Below, in pieces: positions 26,004 to 34,972 of a stretch of DNA of 64,000 bases. Source of the DNA: Hymenobacter yonginensis (GTDB lineage Bacteria > Bacteroidota > Bacteroidia > Cytophagales > Hymenobacteraceae); NCBI RefSeq assembly GCF_027625995.1, contig NZ_CP115396.1, positions 1-64,000 on the forward strand. The letters run 5' to 3'. Under the pieces are notes generated by a model. That model saw only the letters and a list, made by a program, of their open reading frames with translations, made no database searches and had not been told where the DNA came from. A program made the translations under genes and the position numbers. The stretch's first letter is position 1. Each line of letters begins with the position of its first letter.

Positions 26004-27212
26004 ATGCGCTTTCTCTACATGCCGCTGGCACTGTGTCTGCTGGCCCGGCTTGGTAATGCCCAGGTAGCAACCGACAGCGTTTCGGCGCCTGCGCCCGGCC
26101 TCAGCCGCACCACTGCCGAAAAACCCAAGAAGTCGTTGTTCGCGCCCAGCGACAAGCCCAGCTTTATCCCAGTTCCCATTGCTTTCTATCAGCAGGAAAC
26201 CGGTTTCGCGGCCGGCGCGGCCATTCTGCCGGTGTGGCGCTTCGGCACCGATACCACGGTGCGCAAGTCCAATGCCCGTCTGATTGCCTGGTATTCGCAG
26301 GAAAAGCAGAGCACCATCCAGCTGACGCACACCATCTTCACGCCCGGGGAGAAGTTCTTCTTCACCGGCGAGCTGAGCCGCTACGACCAGAAGCTGTTCT
26401 ACTACGGCGTCGGCAACGATAACTCCAAGGATAACGAGTCGGACTTGGCCTACACGCTCATCATCTTCGATCAGAAGGCCATGAAGCGGGTGGCGCCCAA
26501 CCTGTTTGCCGGTGTGCGCTACCGTTTCACCAACACCACCGACATCGAGCCCCAGGGCAACGCCGACAACGGCGGCACCAACTACTTCACCCGCGACCCG
26601 CGCATTTCGGCCCGCGAGCGACAGGACACCCGGATTTCAGGCGTAGGCCCGGCCGTATTGTTTGACGGCCGCGACAACGTGCTGGCAACCTACCGTGGCT
26701 CGTTCGTGGACGCGCACATGCTCTTCAACGGCGACGGTATCGGCTCCGACTACAAGTTCACGCGCTACCAGGTTGACGCCCGCCACTTCCGGCCGCTGTT
26801 TGGCTCCAACAACACCATTCTGGCCCTCAACTACCTCGGTTCGTTCCACTCCGGCACTGTGCCGTTCCGCGAGCTGGGCGGCCTGGGTGCCAACCTCGGC
26901 GGTGCCCTCTACAACAACGCCGGCCTGATGCGCGGCCTCTACGAAACCCGTTTCCGCGACCGGCAGATGATGACCTTCCAGGCTGAAATTCGGCAGAAAC
27001 TGTTCTGGCGTATTGATGGGGCCGTATTCGCCGGGGCCGGCCAAGTGGGCTACAAGCTCTCCGACTACGCTTTCGACCAGACCCGCTACGCCGGGGGCGC
27101 CGGCCTGCGCTTCCGCTTCAACCGCCGCGACCGGCTCAACATCCGCCTGGACTATGCCGGCGGCACCGACACGGCTCCGAGCATCTACTTTGCCGTGGGT
27201 GAAGCTTTCTAG
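26004..27212 (+). CDS. BamA/TamA-family (Omp85 barrel) outer-membrane protein without POTRA domains
   Basis: The 402-residue protein has a signal peptide ending near GNAQ and a short Ser/Pro-rich spacer. It then forms a bacterial surface antigen (Omp85) barrel with the typical loop-6-like region (LMRGLYETRFRDRQMMTFQ) and the last strands RFRFNRRDRLNIRLDYAGG. There is no room for POTRA domains, so it is unlikely to be the essential BamA; such short proteins are of unknown role, and patatin-linked or lipid-related roles are possible. It follows the UbiA gene by 112 nt. Confidence 0.82.
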   Translation: MRFLYMPLALCLLARLGNAQVATDSVSAPAPGLSRTTAEKPKKSLFAPSDKPSFIPVPIAFYQQETGFAAGAAILPVWRFGTDTTVRKSNARLIAWYSQEKQSTIQLTHTIFTPGEKFFFTGELSRYDQKLFYYGVGNDNSKDNESDLAYTLIIFDQKAMKRVAPNLFAGVRYRFTNTTDIEPQGNADNGGTNYFTRDPRISARERQDTRISGVGPAVLFDGRDNVLATYRGSFVDAHMLFNGDGIGSDYKFTRYQVDARHFRPLFGSNNTILALNYLGSFHSGTVPFRELGGLGANLGGALYNNAGLMRGLYETRFRDRQMMTFQAEIRQKLFWRIDGAVFAGAGQVGYKLSDYAFDQTRYAGGAGLRFRFNRRDRLNIRLDYAGGTDTAPSIYFAVGEAF

Positions 27213-27231
27213 CTTATCCGGTTTCCTTTTG

Positions 27232-27270
27232 AAAAGCGTCTCTCAGCTTGCTGAGAGACGCTTTTTTTGT
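27232..27270 (+). terminator. Rho-independent terminator
   Basis: A 15-bp perfect stem (27232-27246 with 27251-27265) with a 4-nt loop is followed by T7, 20 nt after the Omp85-type gene. Confidence 0.92.
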
Positions 27271-27366
27271 TGCAAGTGTATTGTTTTCAAGACTTAAGAT
27301 GCGGTGCACGCCCAAATGCGGCCAGCAAGTCATCGTCTGGCTGGTGTTTGCGTAGAAGATGACCTG

Positions 27367-28599
27367 ATGCCTACTGCCGCCTCATCTATATCGTCTTGCC
27401 CGGCGGTGCCAGCCAGCCCGGCTGCCGCCGGTTTGTGGCAGCATCTGGCGCCACCTGCCGCTACGTTGGCGGTCTGCGTCATTGTTCCGGCCAAAGATGA
27501 GGCTGGCCAGCTGCCCGAAACGCTGGCGGCGCTGGCCGCTCAGGTAGATGAGCACGGCCAGCCATTGCCCTACGACAGCTACGAAGTGCTGGTGCTGGCC
27601 AACAACTGCCACGACCATACCGCCGAGGTGGTGCGCAGTTTTGCGCGCCTGCACCCCCACATAGCGGTGCAGGTAGCAGAAGCCACGCTGGCCGCCCCCG
27701 AGGCTCACGTAGGCCGGGCCCGCCGCCTGCTCATGGACGAAGCCTGCCGCCGGCTCGAGCAAACCGCCGGCCCACGCGGCATCATTGCCAGCACCGACGC
27801 CGACACGCGCGTAGCCGCCACGTGGCTGGCTGCCACGCAGGCAGAGTTTGCCGCCGGCGCCGATGCCGTGGGCGGCCGGATTTATCCGGAAGCCGCTTCC
27901 GGGGAAATCTGTGTGCGGCGCACCCACCTGCTCGATGCCCGCTACCGCCTGCTTCGGGCCCGCCTCGAAACCCTGCTCGACCCCGACCCGGCTGATGGGT
28001 GGCCGCGCCATCATCAGCATTTCGGGGCCAGCCTGGCGCTTACTGTGGCTGCCTACCGCCAGGTGGGCGGGCTACCCGTGGTGCCGTATCTGGAGGATGA
28101 AGCCCTGTGGCAGGCCCTGCGCCGCCACGACCTGCGCCTACGCCACAGCCCCAAAGTGTGCGTGAGCACCTCCGGCCGGCACCAGGGCCGGGTGGCGGTA
28201 GGCTTGTCGTGGCAGCTGCGTGAATGGGCCAGCCTGCTCCGCCAGCAGCAGGAGCCGCTAGTGGAAAGCGGCGCCAGCCTGGTAGCCGACTGGCAGGCCC
28301 GCCGGCAGCTGCGGCAGCTGTGGACACACGCCCATTCCGCGCCTGCCCGTGCGCCCCACTGCGTGCAGCTGGCGGCGGCCCTGAGCGTACCCGCCGGCGC
28401 GCTGGCGCAGCAGGTAGCCGTATTTACTTCTTTCGGAGCGCTGTGGGAATGGGTGGTGCGCCATCGGGCCCGGTGGCGGCGGCAGCGTCTGGTGCCACTC
28501 TCGCAGGCCATTTTGGAGCTTCGACGGTTGTCAGAACGCTATGCGGCAGCGGCGGAAAGCCCGGCAGTGCATCTGCGGGCTGCTGTAAATCAGCGCTAG
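27367..28599 (+). CDS. Family 2-like glycosyltransferase
   Basis: The 410-residue protein has a GT-A/GT2 fold: an N-terminal CVIVPAKDEAGQLPETLAA strand-helix, VLVLANNCHDHT, and the DxD region ASTDADTRVAATWL, followed by an acceptor region with LEDEALW. There is no signal peptide and no membrane helix cluster, so it is probably cytoplasmic. The start is uncertain; I took the ATG at 27367, but a GTG at 27304 and an ATG at 27316 are in frame. Its stop overlaps tail-to-tail with the methyltransferase stop (CTAG, 28596-28599). Together with the next three genes on the opposite strand it forms a likely functional set (see findings). Confidence 0.8.
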   Translation: MPTAASSISSCPAVPASPAAAGLWQHLAPPAATLAVCVIVPAKDEAGQLPETLAALAAQVDEHGQPLPYDSYEVLVLANNCHDHTAEVVRSFARLHPHIAVQVAEATLAAPEAHVGRARRLLMDEACRRLEQTAGPRGIIASTDADTRVAATWLAATQAEFAAGADAVGGRIYPEAASGEICVRRTHLLDARYRLLRARLETLLDPDPADGWPRHHQHFGASLALTVAAYRQVGGLPVVPYLEDEALWQALRRHDLRLRHSPKVCVSTSGRHQGRVAVGLSWQLREWASLLRQQQEPLVESGASLVADWQARRQLRQLWTHAHSAPARAPHCVQLAAALSVPAGALAQQVAVFTSFGALWEWVVRHRARWRRQRLVPLSQAILELRRLSERYAAAAESPAVHLRAAVNQR

Positions 28600-29198
28600 T
28601 TGCGGCTTAGCAGGTCGAGGCGGTACTGTTCGGCCCGGTGCCCGTGAACGTGCATCAGGGGGGCATTCGGGCCGGTTTGGGCCAGGAAGAAGTTGTGCAC
28701 CTCATCACCGGTGAGGGGGTAGTCGTGCACGGGGGGCGTCCAGTGCACCAGCAGCAGGTGCCCGCCCGGCTGCAGCGCCGCCAGCAGCGCCGTGGCTACT
28801 CGCTCCAGATCGGGCAAGGCCCAATAATACCCGACTTCCGAAAGCACTACCAAGTCAAACTGACGGTCCGATGGAAAGCCGGCAGGCAGGGCCATTCGCT
28901 GAAATTCCACCTGCGGCAGATACGCGCACCGCTGCCGTGCCTGCTGCAAAGGCGCTTCCGCTACATCAATAGAGAGCAGATGCCGGCAGCGGGGCGCCAG
29001 CATTTCGGTGAGAACTCCCAACGAGCAGCCAACCTCAAAGCCGCTTTCATAGAGCCGTTCCGCAGGCAATGCCGCCAAGGTGTCGGCGTACTTGGCATGC
29101 TCGTAGGCGCTGGCCTCGAAGTTCCACGGGTCAGCATTAGCGTGGTACACCGCGTCGAAGTAGTCGGGCGGCAGCGTGGTGGGCTGGTTGGGATTCAT
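28596..29198 (-). CDS. NodS-like SAM-dependent methyltransferase
   Basis: The 200-residue class I methyltransferase has the SAM motif FEVGCSLGVLTEMLA, an acidic strand end (LLSIDVAEAPL) and motif LVVLSEVGYYW. The N-terminal DYFDAVYHANADPWNF segment resembles the NodS family, whose namesake N-methylates the de-N-acetylated glucosamine of Nod factors. The ATG at 29198 is preceded by a -7 element. It lies downstream of the PIG-L deacetylase on the same strand with a 100-nt gap. Family placement is good; the substrate is inferred. Confidence 0.82.
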   Translation of the reverse strand: MNPNQPTTLPPDYFDAVYHANADPWNFEASAYEHAKYADTLAALPAERLYESGFEVGCSLGVLTEMLAPRCRHLLSIDVAEAPLQQARQRCAYLPQVEFQRMALPAGFPSDRQFDLVVLSEVGYYWALPDLERVATALLAALQPGGHLLLVHWTPPVHDYPLTGDEVHNFFLAQTGPNAPLMHVHGHRAEQYRLDLLSRN

Positions 29199-29234
29199 AG
29201 CGGAGATAGGCGGAAAATGATGGGAGGTGCACGC

Positions 29235-29242
29235 TGAAGGTA
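29235..29242 (-). promoter_or_regulatory. -7 element of the NodS-like gene
   Basis: The minus strand reads TACCTTCA, two bases off TAnnTTTG at the 3' end, 36 nt before the ATG. Confidence 0.4.
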
Positions 29243-29298
29243 AGGCAGTCAGCCTAAGGCCTGAGTTTGTGGAGCACAAGCTGCGTCAGCGTGGCGCT

Positions 29299-30048
29299 CT
29301 AGTGAGTTACTTCCACATAGGCTTCATACGGCTGCCGAAAATGCGCGAGCATGCTTTCGGCCAGCAGAAAGCCCGTGGGGTCGTCGTCAAACACGCCTGG
29401 TGCCAGCTGGGAGCGGTGCGCGGCAATGGCCCGGGTTTTCTGCGCCAGCACCGGCTCAATGGCTAGGCGCCAGCCGGTGGCTTCGCCGGATTGCGGCAGA
29501 TCGGCCGGCGTGGCCCGTTCCCAGGCCCAGACCAGGTACTCGATCAGCCGGGGCGGCTGCGTGAGCTCGGCCAGCGAGGCCCGCACCAGCAAGCTGGTGG
29601 CGCGGTGGTCGGGGTGCGGGTCGCGGCGCCAGGGCACCAGCACCGTGGCCGGCCGGGTGCGCCGGAAAAAGGCGGTCAGCCGCTGCACGGCGGCCGCGCC
29701 GGCTGGCGTGTCGGGGGTGGGTACGGCCCCATCGGGCAACCCCAGCGGCAGCAGCATCTGCGGGCCCACGCCCAACTCGGCCAGGGCAGCCCGCAGCTCC
29801 TGCTCCCGAATTGCCTGTCGCTGCGGCGCCGGAAATTTCCGGGAGTTTGGGTGCGACATGGTGCCGTCGCTCACGAGGACGCACCACACCGGCAGCCCGG
29901 CGCGGGCCAGCAGCGCCAGCAGCCCGCCGCAGCCCAGGCTTTCGTCGTCGGGGTGCGGGGCTATGACGGCCGTAGACCCCAGGGAAGCCGCGTAGGAGGC
30001 AGACCGCAGCGGCAGGGCGCGGAAATCGAGGGCCATGGCGTCAGACAT
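29299..30048 (-). CDS. PIG-L (LmbE) family deacetylase
   Basis: The 249-residue protein has the zinc motif HPDDE at residues 32-36 (IAPHPDDESLGCGGLL) and the second ligand region DPHPDHRAT about 110 residues later. Members remove N-acetyl groups from GlcNAc units, as in GPI anchor, mycothiol and bacillithiol synthesis. Its first bases overlap the stop of the acyl-CoA dehydrogenase gene by 8 nt, indicating cotranscription and translational coupling. An alternative start at 30036 would avoid the overlap. Confidence 0.88.
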   Translation of the reverse strand: MSDAMALDFRALPLRSASYAASLGSTAVIAPHPDDESLGCGGLLALLARAGLPVWCVLVSDGTMSHPNSRKFPAPQRQAIREQELRAALAELGVGPQMLLPLGLPDGAVPTPDTPAGAAAVQRLTAFFRRTRPATVLVPWRRDPHPDHRATSLLVRASLAELTQPPRLIEYLVWAWERATPADLPQSGEATGWRLAIEPVLAQKTRAIAAHRSQLAPGVFDDDPTGFLLAESMLAHFRQPYEAYVEVTH

Positions 30049-31201
30049 TCCACAGCTGGTAAGTGGGTTCGGGCCGGCTCAGTACGAAGCGGCCGACATC
30101 GGCCTGGGCCGCGTCGGGGGCGGGCTGGCGCAGGTAGTGGGTCAGGTCGCGGTGCAGGCGTTCGAAGGGCTCGGGCTGCAGCAGGCCGCGGGCCCCCACG
30201 CAGCGCTCGGCCAGCTGCAGCACCCGCAGGCAGATTTCTTCCACGGCCGTCCGCATCATGTTGGCATACGCTACCGTCGCCTCGGGGTCGGTTTCGGCGG
30301 TGGGGCGCGTGGCGTGGTCGGCGGCGCCACGCAGCCACAGGTTGCCCGACTCGATCAGCACGCCCATCTCGCCGAGGCGCTGGCGCTGATACGGGTCGTC
30401 GGTGCGGCCCAGCTGCTGCAGAAAGCGCCGGGTTTCATCGAACACGCCCTCCGCTCCACCCAACTGCACCGCCGCAAACCGGATAGCGCCGCCGCTGAAC
30501 GTCGGCTGCTGATAGTAGGAGCCGGGCTCGCCCAGCAAGTCTTCCGGCCCGATTTCCAGCCCGGTGAAGTCGACGCGGAAGCTGGCCGAGGCGCGCATAC
30601 CCAACGGGCGCCAGAAGCTGGCGTCCAGGGTCGGCTGCTGCGTGTCAGCCGGCAAGATCAGCATCTGCCAGCCGCCATCGGGCAGCGCCGCCGTCAGCAA
30701 AGGCCGCGTAACGTGGCCTGCGCCTGAGGCAAAGGTTTTGCTGCCCAGCAGGCGGTAGCGGCCGTCAGGCAAAGGCTCCAGCTTCACGCCATCGTGCGCC
30801 TCCGTATTCCAGACGCCAAACAGGTGGCCGGCCGCGGCGTCGGCGGCCCAGGCGGCTACCTGCCCGGGCCGGCCGAAACGCTGCAGCAGCTGCAGGGCAT
30901 TCACGTGGCCTTCGTACACGCGCCCCACGGCCAGGTTGCCCCGCCCGATGTGGCGCAGTACCCGCAGCAGCGGCAGCGTCTGGCCAGGCTCGCCGAGGCC
31001 GGTACCACCCAGGCTGGCCGGCAGCGGCGCGTGCAGCAGGCCGGCTTCGCGCAGCCACCCGAACTCCTGCACGGGAAAGCCGCCCACCTGGTCGGAGGCT
31101 GGGGCCTGGGCCAGCAGGCGGGGCGCCAGGGCGGCGGCAACTTCGGGGGCCGGTGCCGTGGGCGCCGGTTGCGGCGGGCTGGTGAAGGAATCAGAAAACA
31201 T
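30041..31201 (-). CDS. Acyl-CoA dehydrogenase family protein
   Basis: The 386-residue flavoprotein has an N-terminal helical domain (LREAGLLHAPLPASLGGTGL), a middle beta domain (LFGVWNTEAHDGV, LLGSKTFASGAGHV) and a C-terminal helical domain (QLGGAEGVFDETRRFLQQLG). It is similar to acyl-CoA dehydrogenases but divergent; the usual FAD contact WITNG is replaced by FASGA. The first residues are Pro/Ala-rich. It is the first gene of the minus-strand run with PIG-L and the methyltransferase, which is unusual for a fatty-acid oxidation enzyme and suggests a role in modifying an acyl chain of a special lipid or metabolite. Confidence 0.83.
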   Translation of the reverse strand: MFSDSFTSPPQPAPTAPAPEVAAALAPRLLAQAPASDQVGGFPVQEFGWLREAGLLHAPLPASLGGTGLGEPGQTLPLLRVLRHIGRGNLAVGRVYEGHVNALQLLQRFGRPGQVAAWAADAAAGHLFGVWNTEAHDGVKLEPLPDGRYRLLGSKTFASGAGHVTRPLLTAALPDGGWQMLILPADTQQPTLDASFWRPLGMRASASFRVDFTGLEIGPEDLLGEPGSYYQQPTFSGGAIRFAAVQLGGAEGVFDETRRFLQQLGRTDDPYQRQRLGEMGVLIESGNLWLRGAADHATRPTAETDPEATVAYANMMRTAVEEICLRVLQLAERCVGARGLLQPEPFERLHRDLTHYLRQPAPDAAQADVGRFVLSRPEPTYQLWNV

Positions 31202-31283
31202 AGAGGAACCGGGAAAAACTACACGTTTTTACTGCTAATCCCTCATTAAGTTCAAGCTGATTTCCCGGGCACAGTACGCGGCC

Positions 31284-31880
31284 TCAGGGACGGGTGGCAG
31301 GTGGCGAACCACCGCAGGCATTGTACAGGCTCACCAGCCGACGCAGATTGGCCTCGTCGAAGCGCCCGGTCACGGGGCCGGGCGCACAGGTGGCCAGCAG
31401 CCCCCCAAACACCTGCCGAAACGAGCCGGCTTGCACTAGGACCAGCGCATTATTCCCCTGTTCCAGGTAATAGAACGTGTTTTCGTAGCGGGTGCCGTTC
31501 AGGGCGCTGGCGTCGCTGTTGCGTATCTCGTAATCGAGGCGATACAGCGTGAGCGAGCCAACGGCCAAGGGCTGAAACAGCAGCCGCAGGGTGTCGCGGC
31601 CAACGACGGGCTGAAGCTTGCGCACCCGGTAGGTTTTGCCGGCCTGCAGGCCAGCGCCCCGCACGGTTTTGAGTGGATATAGTATGTCCGGGTCAGTGGG
31701 CTGCAGGCGAAACCGCAGGCTCATGCCCATGGTGCGGGCCGTAGGGGGCAGCACATAGCCCCGTACGGTGTCGCCGGCCAGGGAAACCACATAGCCGGGC
31801 TTATAGGGAGTGGCTTTCTGGGCGTGCAGCGGGGCAGGAGCCAGCAATGCACAGCCGCCAAAGAGAAGGAAGTATTTCAT
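31284..31880 (-). CDS. Secreted protein of unknown function, YKPGY-domain paralogue (short form)
   Basis: The 198-residue protein has a signal peptide (ending PLHAQ) followed by TPYKPGYVVSLAGDTVRGYV. This beginning, and the later segments LTLYRLDYEI and FRQVFGGLLATCAPGP, recur in the next gene upstream (31953-33257), so the two are tandem paralogues. This copy ends where the other continues into a beta-barrel. The two Cys near the C-terminus (CAPGP and NACGG) are also present in the long form (FAGCAP and SSCAP). No function can be assigned. Confidence 0.7.
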   Translation of the reverse strand: MKYFLLFGGCALLAPAPLHAQKATPYKPGYVVSLAGDTVRGYVLPPTARTMGMSLRFRLQPTDPDILYPLKTVRGAGLQAGKTYRVRKLQPVVGRDTLRLLFQPLAVGSLTLYRLDYEIRNSDASALNGTRYENTFYYLEQGNNALVLVQAGSFRQVFGGLLATCAPGPVTGRFDEANLRRLVSLYNACGGSPPATRP

Positions 31881-31952
31881 AAAGCACGGCTGTATGGTAC
31901 AGGCAGCGGCAAGCGGCTTGGTTGCCAGGGTGGAGAGCTGCTAGGTTGCTAC

Positions 31953-33257
31953 TTAAAACTCCACGCCCACCCGCACCGAAAGGCCATCGTAGGCGGCACC
32001 GTTCAGAAACTGGTCGTCGCGCAGCTCTTTGCCCCGCTCATACTGCACTTCCAGCACCGGCGTGAGCTTGCCGGCGCCCAGACGCGGCCGGAAGCCGGCG
32101 GTGAGCTGGCCGCCCAGCGTCAGCACCGAGCCGTTGTCGAACCGTTCGTCGGTTACGCGCTCAGCAACGGCGCGTGGCGAGAAGCTGCCGGGGTCAACCA
32201 CAGAGCGCAGGGCATCGGAAACGAGGTGGCCCTGGCGGTGCAGGCCCGGCACTGCCCCGGCCCCCACGTAGAAGCCGTAGCCCGACTTTGCGCCCCATTG
32301 CACCCACACCGGCAGCTGCAGGGCCTGCACCTCAAACTCCGCGGCCAGCGCAAACTGCTGGCCGGCATTGGTGAAGCCAACCGGCACCACGTAGTCGGAG
32401 GCGTAGCGCGTGCGGCGCTTGCCGTACTGCAGCCCCGCCCCAAACGATACGGCCCGGCCGGGCCGCACGAGGCGGGCGTACACGGCCGCCTGCCAGTCGG
32501 TGAGCGGCTCGGCTTTGGAGCGGGCCAGGCGCGGCTCGTTGCCGATACTGAGCGTATGCCTAGCTGCCCCGGCCCGGACGCCCAGCAGCAGCTGGCTTTT
32601 GGGGGCCGGCTCGGGGGCCGGGCGCAGGTCGGTGGCAGGCAGGCCGGGGGCACAGCTGCTGTATGCCAGGGCCAGCTTCACCAGCGCGTCCTCCTCAAAC
32701 TTGGTGCGCGGCAACTGCTCCAGGGCGGGCGCGCAGCCGGCAAACACCGACTGCAGCATGGGGCGGAAGTTGATCTGCTCCAGCACCAGCAGGCCGCTGG
32801 GGGCCGTTTCCATCAGGAAAAACTGTGTTTCGCGCTTGGTGTGCTCGAAGGCGGTGCCGGTGCTGGGCACCAGGTTGTAGTCGAGGCGGTAGAGGCGGGC
32901 GGCGCCGGTGGTTAGCTGCTGCACAAACACGCCGATTGAGTCGCGGGAGTCGCCCACGATGTGCGTAACCACCTGGGTGCGCCGCTGCAGTACCAGCTTG
33001 CGCCGCACCAGCCGCTGGCCGTTGTCTAGCTGCACCAGGCGCGTGGTGAGCGGCAGGTAGGCCTTGCCGGGAGTGGTGGTGCCGGCCGCCCGCAGCAGCA
33101 CGCCGTTTTCCGACGGAAACCGGGTCAGCTCAATTTCGCCCCGCAGCGTATCGCCCTGCATGGTTACCAAGTATCCAGGTTTGTAGTTGGTGGCCGACTG
33201 GGCGAATCCCAGGGCTGAGGCCAGGCAGGCGCCGGCAAGCAGAAAAAGATGTTTCAC
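31953..33257 (-). CDS. Secreted/outer-membrane protein, YKPGY-domain paralogue with C-terminal beta-barrel
   Basis: The 434-residue protein starts at a GTG (33257) just after its promoter, with a signal peptide ending GFAQ. Residues ~20-225 are the same domain as the neighbouring short protein (NYKPGYLVTMQGDTLRGEIE, ARLYRLDYNLV, LQSVFAGCAPALEQ). From about 240 a PorT-like outer-membrane beta-barrel follows (LLLGVRAGAARHTLS ... YDGLSVRVGVEF). Function is unknown. It could present the N-terminal domain at the outer membrane. The first gene of a likely two-gene unit. Confidence 0.72.
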   Translation of the reverse strand: MKHLFLLAGACLASALGFAQSATNYKPGYLVTMQGDTLRGEIELTRFPSENGVLLRAAGTTTPGKAYLPLTTRLVQLDNGQRLVRRKLVLQRRTQVVTHIVGDSRDSIGVFVQQLTTGAARLYRLDYNLVPSTGTAFEHTKRETQFFLMETAPSGLLVLEQINFRPMLQSVFAGCAPALEQLPRTKFEEDALVKLALAYSSCAPGLPATDLRPAPEPAPKSQLLLGVRAGAARHTLSIGNEPRLARSKAEPLTDWQAAVYARLVRPGRAVSFGAGLQYGKRRTRYASDYVVPVGFTNAGQQFALAAEFEVQALQLPVWVQWGAKSGYGFYVGAGAVPGLHRQGHLVSDALRSVVDPGSFSPRAVAERVTDERFDNGSVLTLGGQLTAGFRPRLGAGKLTPVLEVQYERGKELRDDQFLNGAAYDGLSVRVGVEF

Positions 33258-33292
33258 TAAAACCAGAGGAATAAAATGGTAGCGAGCAGCCG

Positions 33293-33300
33293 CAAAGATA
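33293..33300 (-). promoter_or_regulatory. -7 element of the YKPGY-barrel gene
   Basis: The minus strand reads TATCTTTG, an exact TAnnTTTG match, 35 nt before the GTG start. It is divergent from the purH promoter. Confidence 0.75.
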
Positions 33301-33392
33301 TCGGCGCGGGCTGCCTCCACAATCCGCCCGGAAGAATTGGCCGCCGGACGCACATAATAATTCGGTAACACCGCTGCTTTCGCTGGCGGCCC

Positions 33393-33400
33393 TACCTTCG
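33393..33400 (+). promoter_or_regulatory. -7 element of purH
   Basis: TACCTTCG lies 36 nt before the purH ATG, with the divergent element at 33293 about 92 nt away. Confidence 0.65.
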
Positions 33401-33436
33401 CGGCGCGTTTCACCCCTTCACCAACTTATTGCTACC

Positions 33437-34972
33437 ATGTCGCAGCCCATTCGCTCCGCCCTCGTTTCTGTATATTATAAAGACCGCCTCGAACCATTGG
33501 TGGCGCTGCTCAAGCAGCACGGCGTCACGATTTACTCTACCGGCGGTACGCAGCAGTTCATTGAGGAGCAGGGCGCCGAGGTGATGGCTGTGGAGAGCCT
33601 GACGGGCTTTCCGGCCGTGTTTGGCGGCCGCGTGAAAACGCTGCACCCCAAAGTATTCGGCGGCATTCTGCAGCGCCGCCACGAGGCCGGCGACCAGCAG
33701 GAAGCCAGCCAGCACCAGATTCCGCCCATCGACCTGGTGATTGTGGACCTGTACCCGTTCGAGGAAACCGTAGCTTCCGGCGCGGCTGAGGCCGACGTTA
33801 TCGAGAAGATTGACATCGGCGGCATCTCGCTGCTGCGCGCCGCCGCCAAAAACTTCCGCGACGTGCTGGTGGTGAGCTCCCGCGACCAATACGCGGCGGT
33901 AACCGAGCTGCTGACCCAGAAAAACTGCGCCACCGACCTCGACGACCGCCGCCACTACGCTGCCGCCGCCTTCGAGGCTACCTCGCACTACGACACCCAG
34001 ATTTTCCGGTACATGGCCCAGGGCACGGAGCTGAGCGCCGCTGCCCTGAAGGTGAGCGAGAAGCCCGCCACCGCCCTGCGCTACGGCGAAAACCCGCACC
34101 AGGCCGGCACCTTCTACGGCGACCTGAACGCCCTCTTCGACCAACTCCACGGCAAGCAGCTCAGCTACAACAACCTCGTGGACGTGGATGCCGCCGTGCT
34201 GCTCATGCAGGAGTTCGACGCCCAGGGCCCGGCAGCCTGCGCCATCCTCAAGCACACCAACGCCTGCGGCATCGCCCAGGCCGACACGCTGCACACGGCC
34301 TACCTCAACGCTCTCAGCTGCGACCCGGTGTCAGCGTTCGGGGGCGTTATCATCGTAAACAAGCCCGTGGACGCCGCTACGGCCGAAGAGCTGAACAAGC
34401 TGTTTTTTGAGGTGCTGATTGCGCCGGAGTTTGAGGCCGACGCGCTGCCCATCCTACAAAGCAAGAAAAACCGCATTCTGCTGCGCCAGAAGCCGGTGCA
34501 GTTCCCGGCCAAGCAAATCAAAACCTTGCTCAACGGCGTGATTGAGCAAGACTTCGACCGCCAGGTGGAAGGCGCCGCCGAGTTCCGCACCGTAACCGAG
34601 TCGGCGCCGACAACCGACGAGGTGGCAGCGCTGGAATTCGCCCTCAAAGTGTGCAAGCATACCAAGAGCAACACCATCGTGCTGGCGCGGGCCGGCCAGC
34701 TGCTGGCGTCCGGCGTGGGCCAGACCTCGCGCGTAGATGCCCTGCGCCAAGCCATCGAGAAGGCCCGCAGCTTCGGCTTCGAGCTGCAGGGAGCCGTGAT
34801 GGCCTCCGACGCTTTCTTCCCCTTCCCTGACTGCGTGGAAATTGCCGGCGAGGCGGGTATCCGGGCCGTGGTGCAGCCCGGCGGCTCCATCAAAGACCAG
34901 GACAGCATCGACGCCTGCAACCGCCTGGGCATGGCCATGGTGCTCACCGGCGTGCGCCACTTCAAGCACTAG
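33437..34972 (+). CDS. purH: Bifunctional AICAR transformylase / IMP cyclohydrolase PurH
   Basis: The 511-residue protein has the MGS-like IMP cyclohydrolase domain at the N-terminus (ALVSVYYKDRL, IYSTGGTQQF, PAVFGGRVKTLHPKVFGGIL) and the AICAR transformylase domain from about residue 200 (ALRYGENPHQAGTFYG, ILKHTNACGIA, AVVQPGGSIKDQDSIDACN). It catalyses the last two steps of purine synthesis to IMP. Length is normal and there is no neighbouring pur gene. It has its own promoter and a terminator. Confidence 0.97.
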   Translation: MSQPIRSALVSVYYKDRLEPLVALLKQHGVTIYSTGGTQQFIEEQGAEVMAVESLTGFPAVFGGRVKTLHPKVFGGILQRRHEAGDQQEASQHQIPPIDLVIVDLYPFEETVASGAAEADVIEKIDIGGISLLRAAAKNFRDVLVVSSRDQYAAVTELLTQKNCATDLDDRRHYAAAAFEATSHYDTQIFRYMAQGTELSAAALKVSEKPATALRYGENPHQAGTFYGDLNALFDQLHGKQLSYNNLVDVDAAVLLMQEFDAQGPAACAILKHTNACGIAQADTLHTAYLNALSCDPVSAFGGVIIVNKPVDAATAEELNKLFFEVLIAPEFEADALPILQSKKNRILLRQKPVQFPAKQIKTLLNGVIEQDFDRQVEGAAEFRTVTESAPTTDEVAALEFALKVCKHTKSNTIVLARAGQLLASGVGQTSRVDALRQAIEKARSFGFELQGAVMASDAFFPFPDCVEIAGEAGIRAVVQPGGSIKDQDSIDACNRLGMAMVLTGVRHFKH

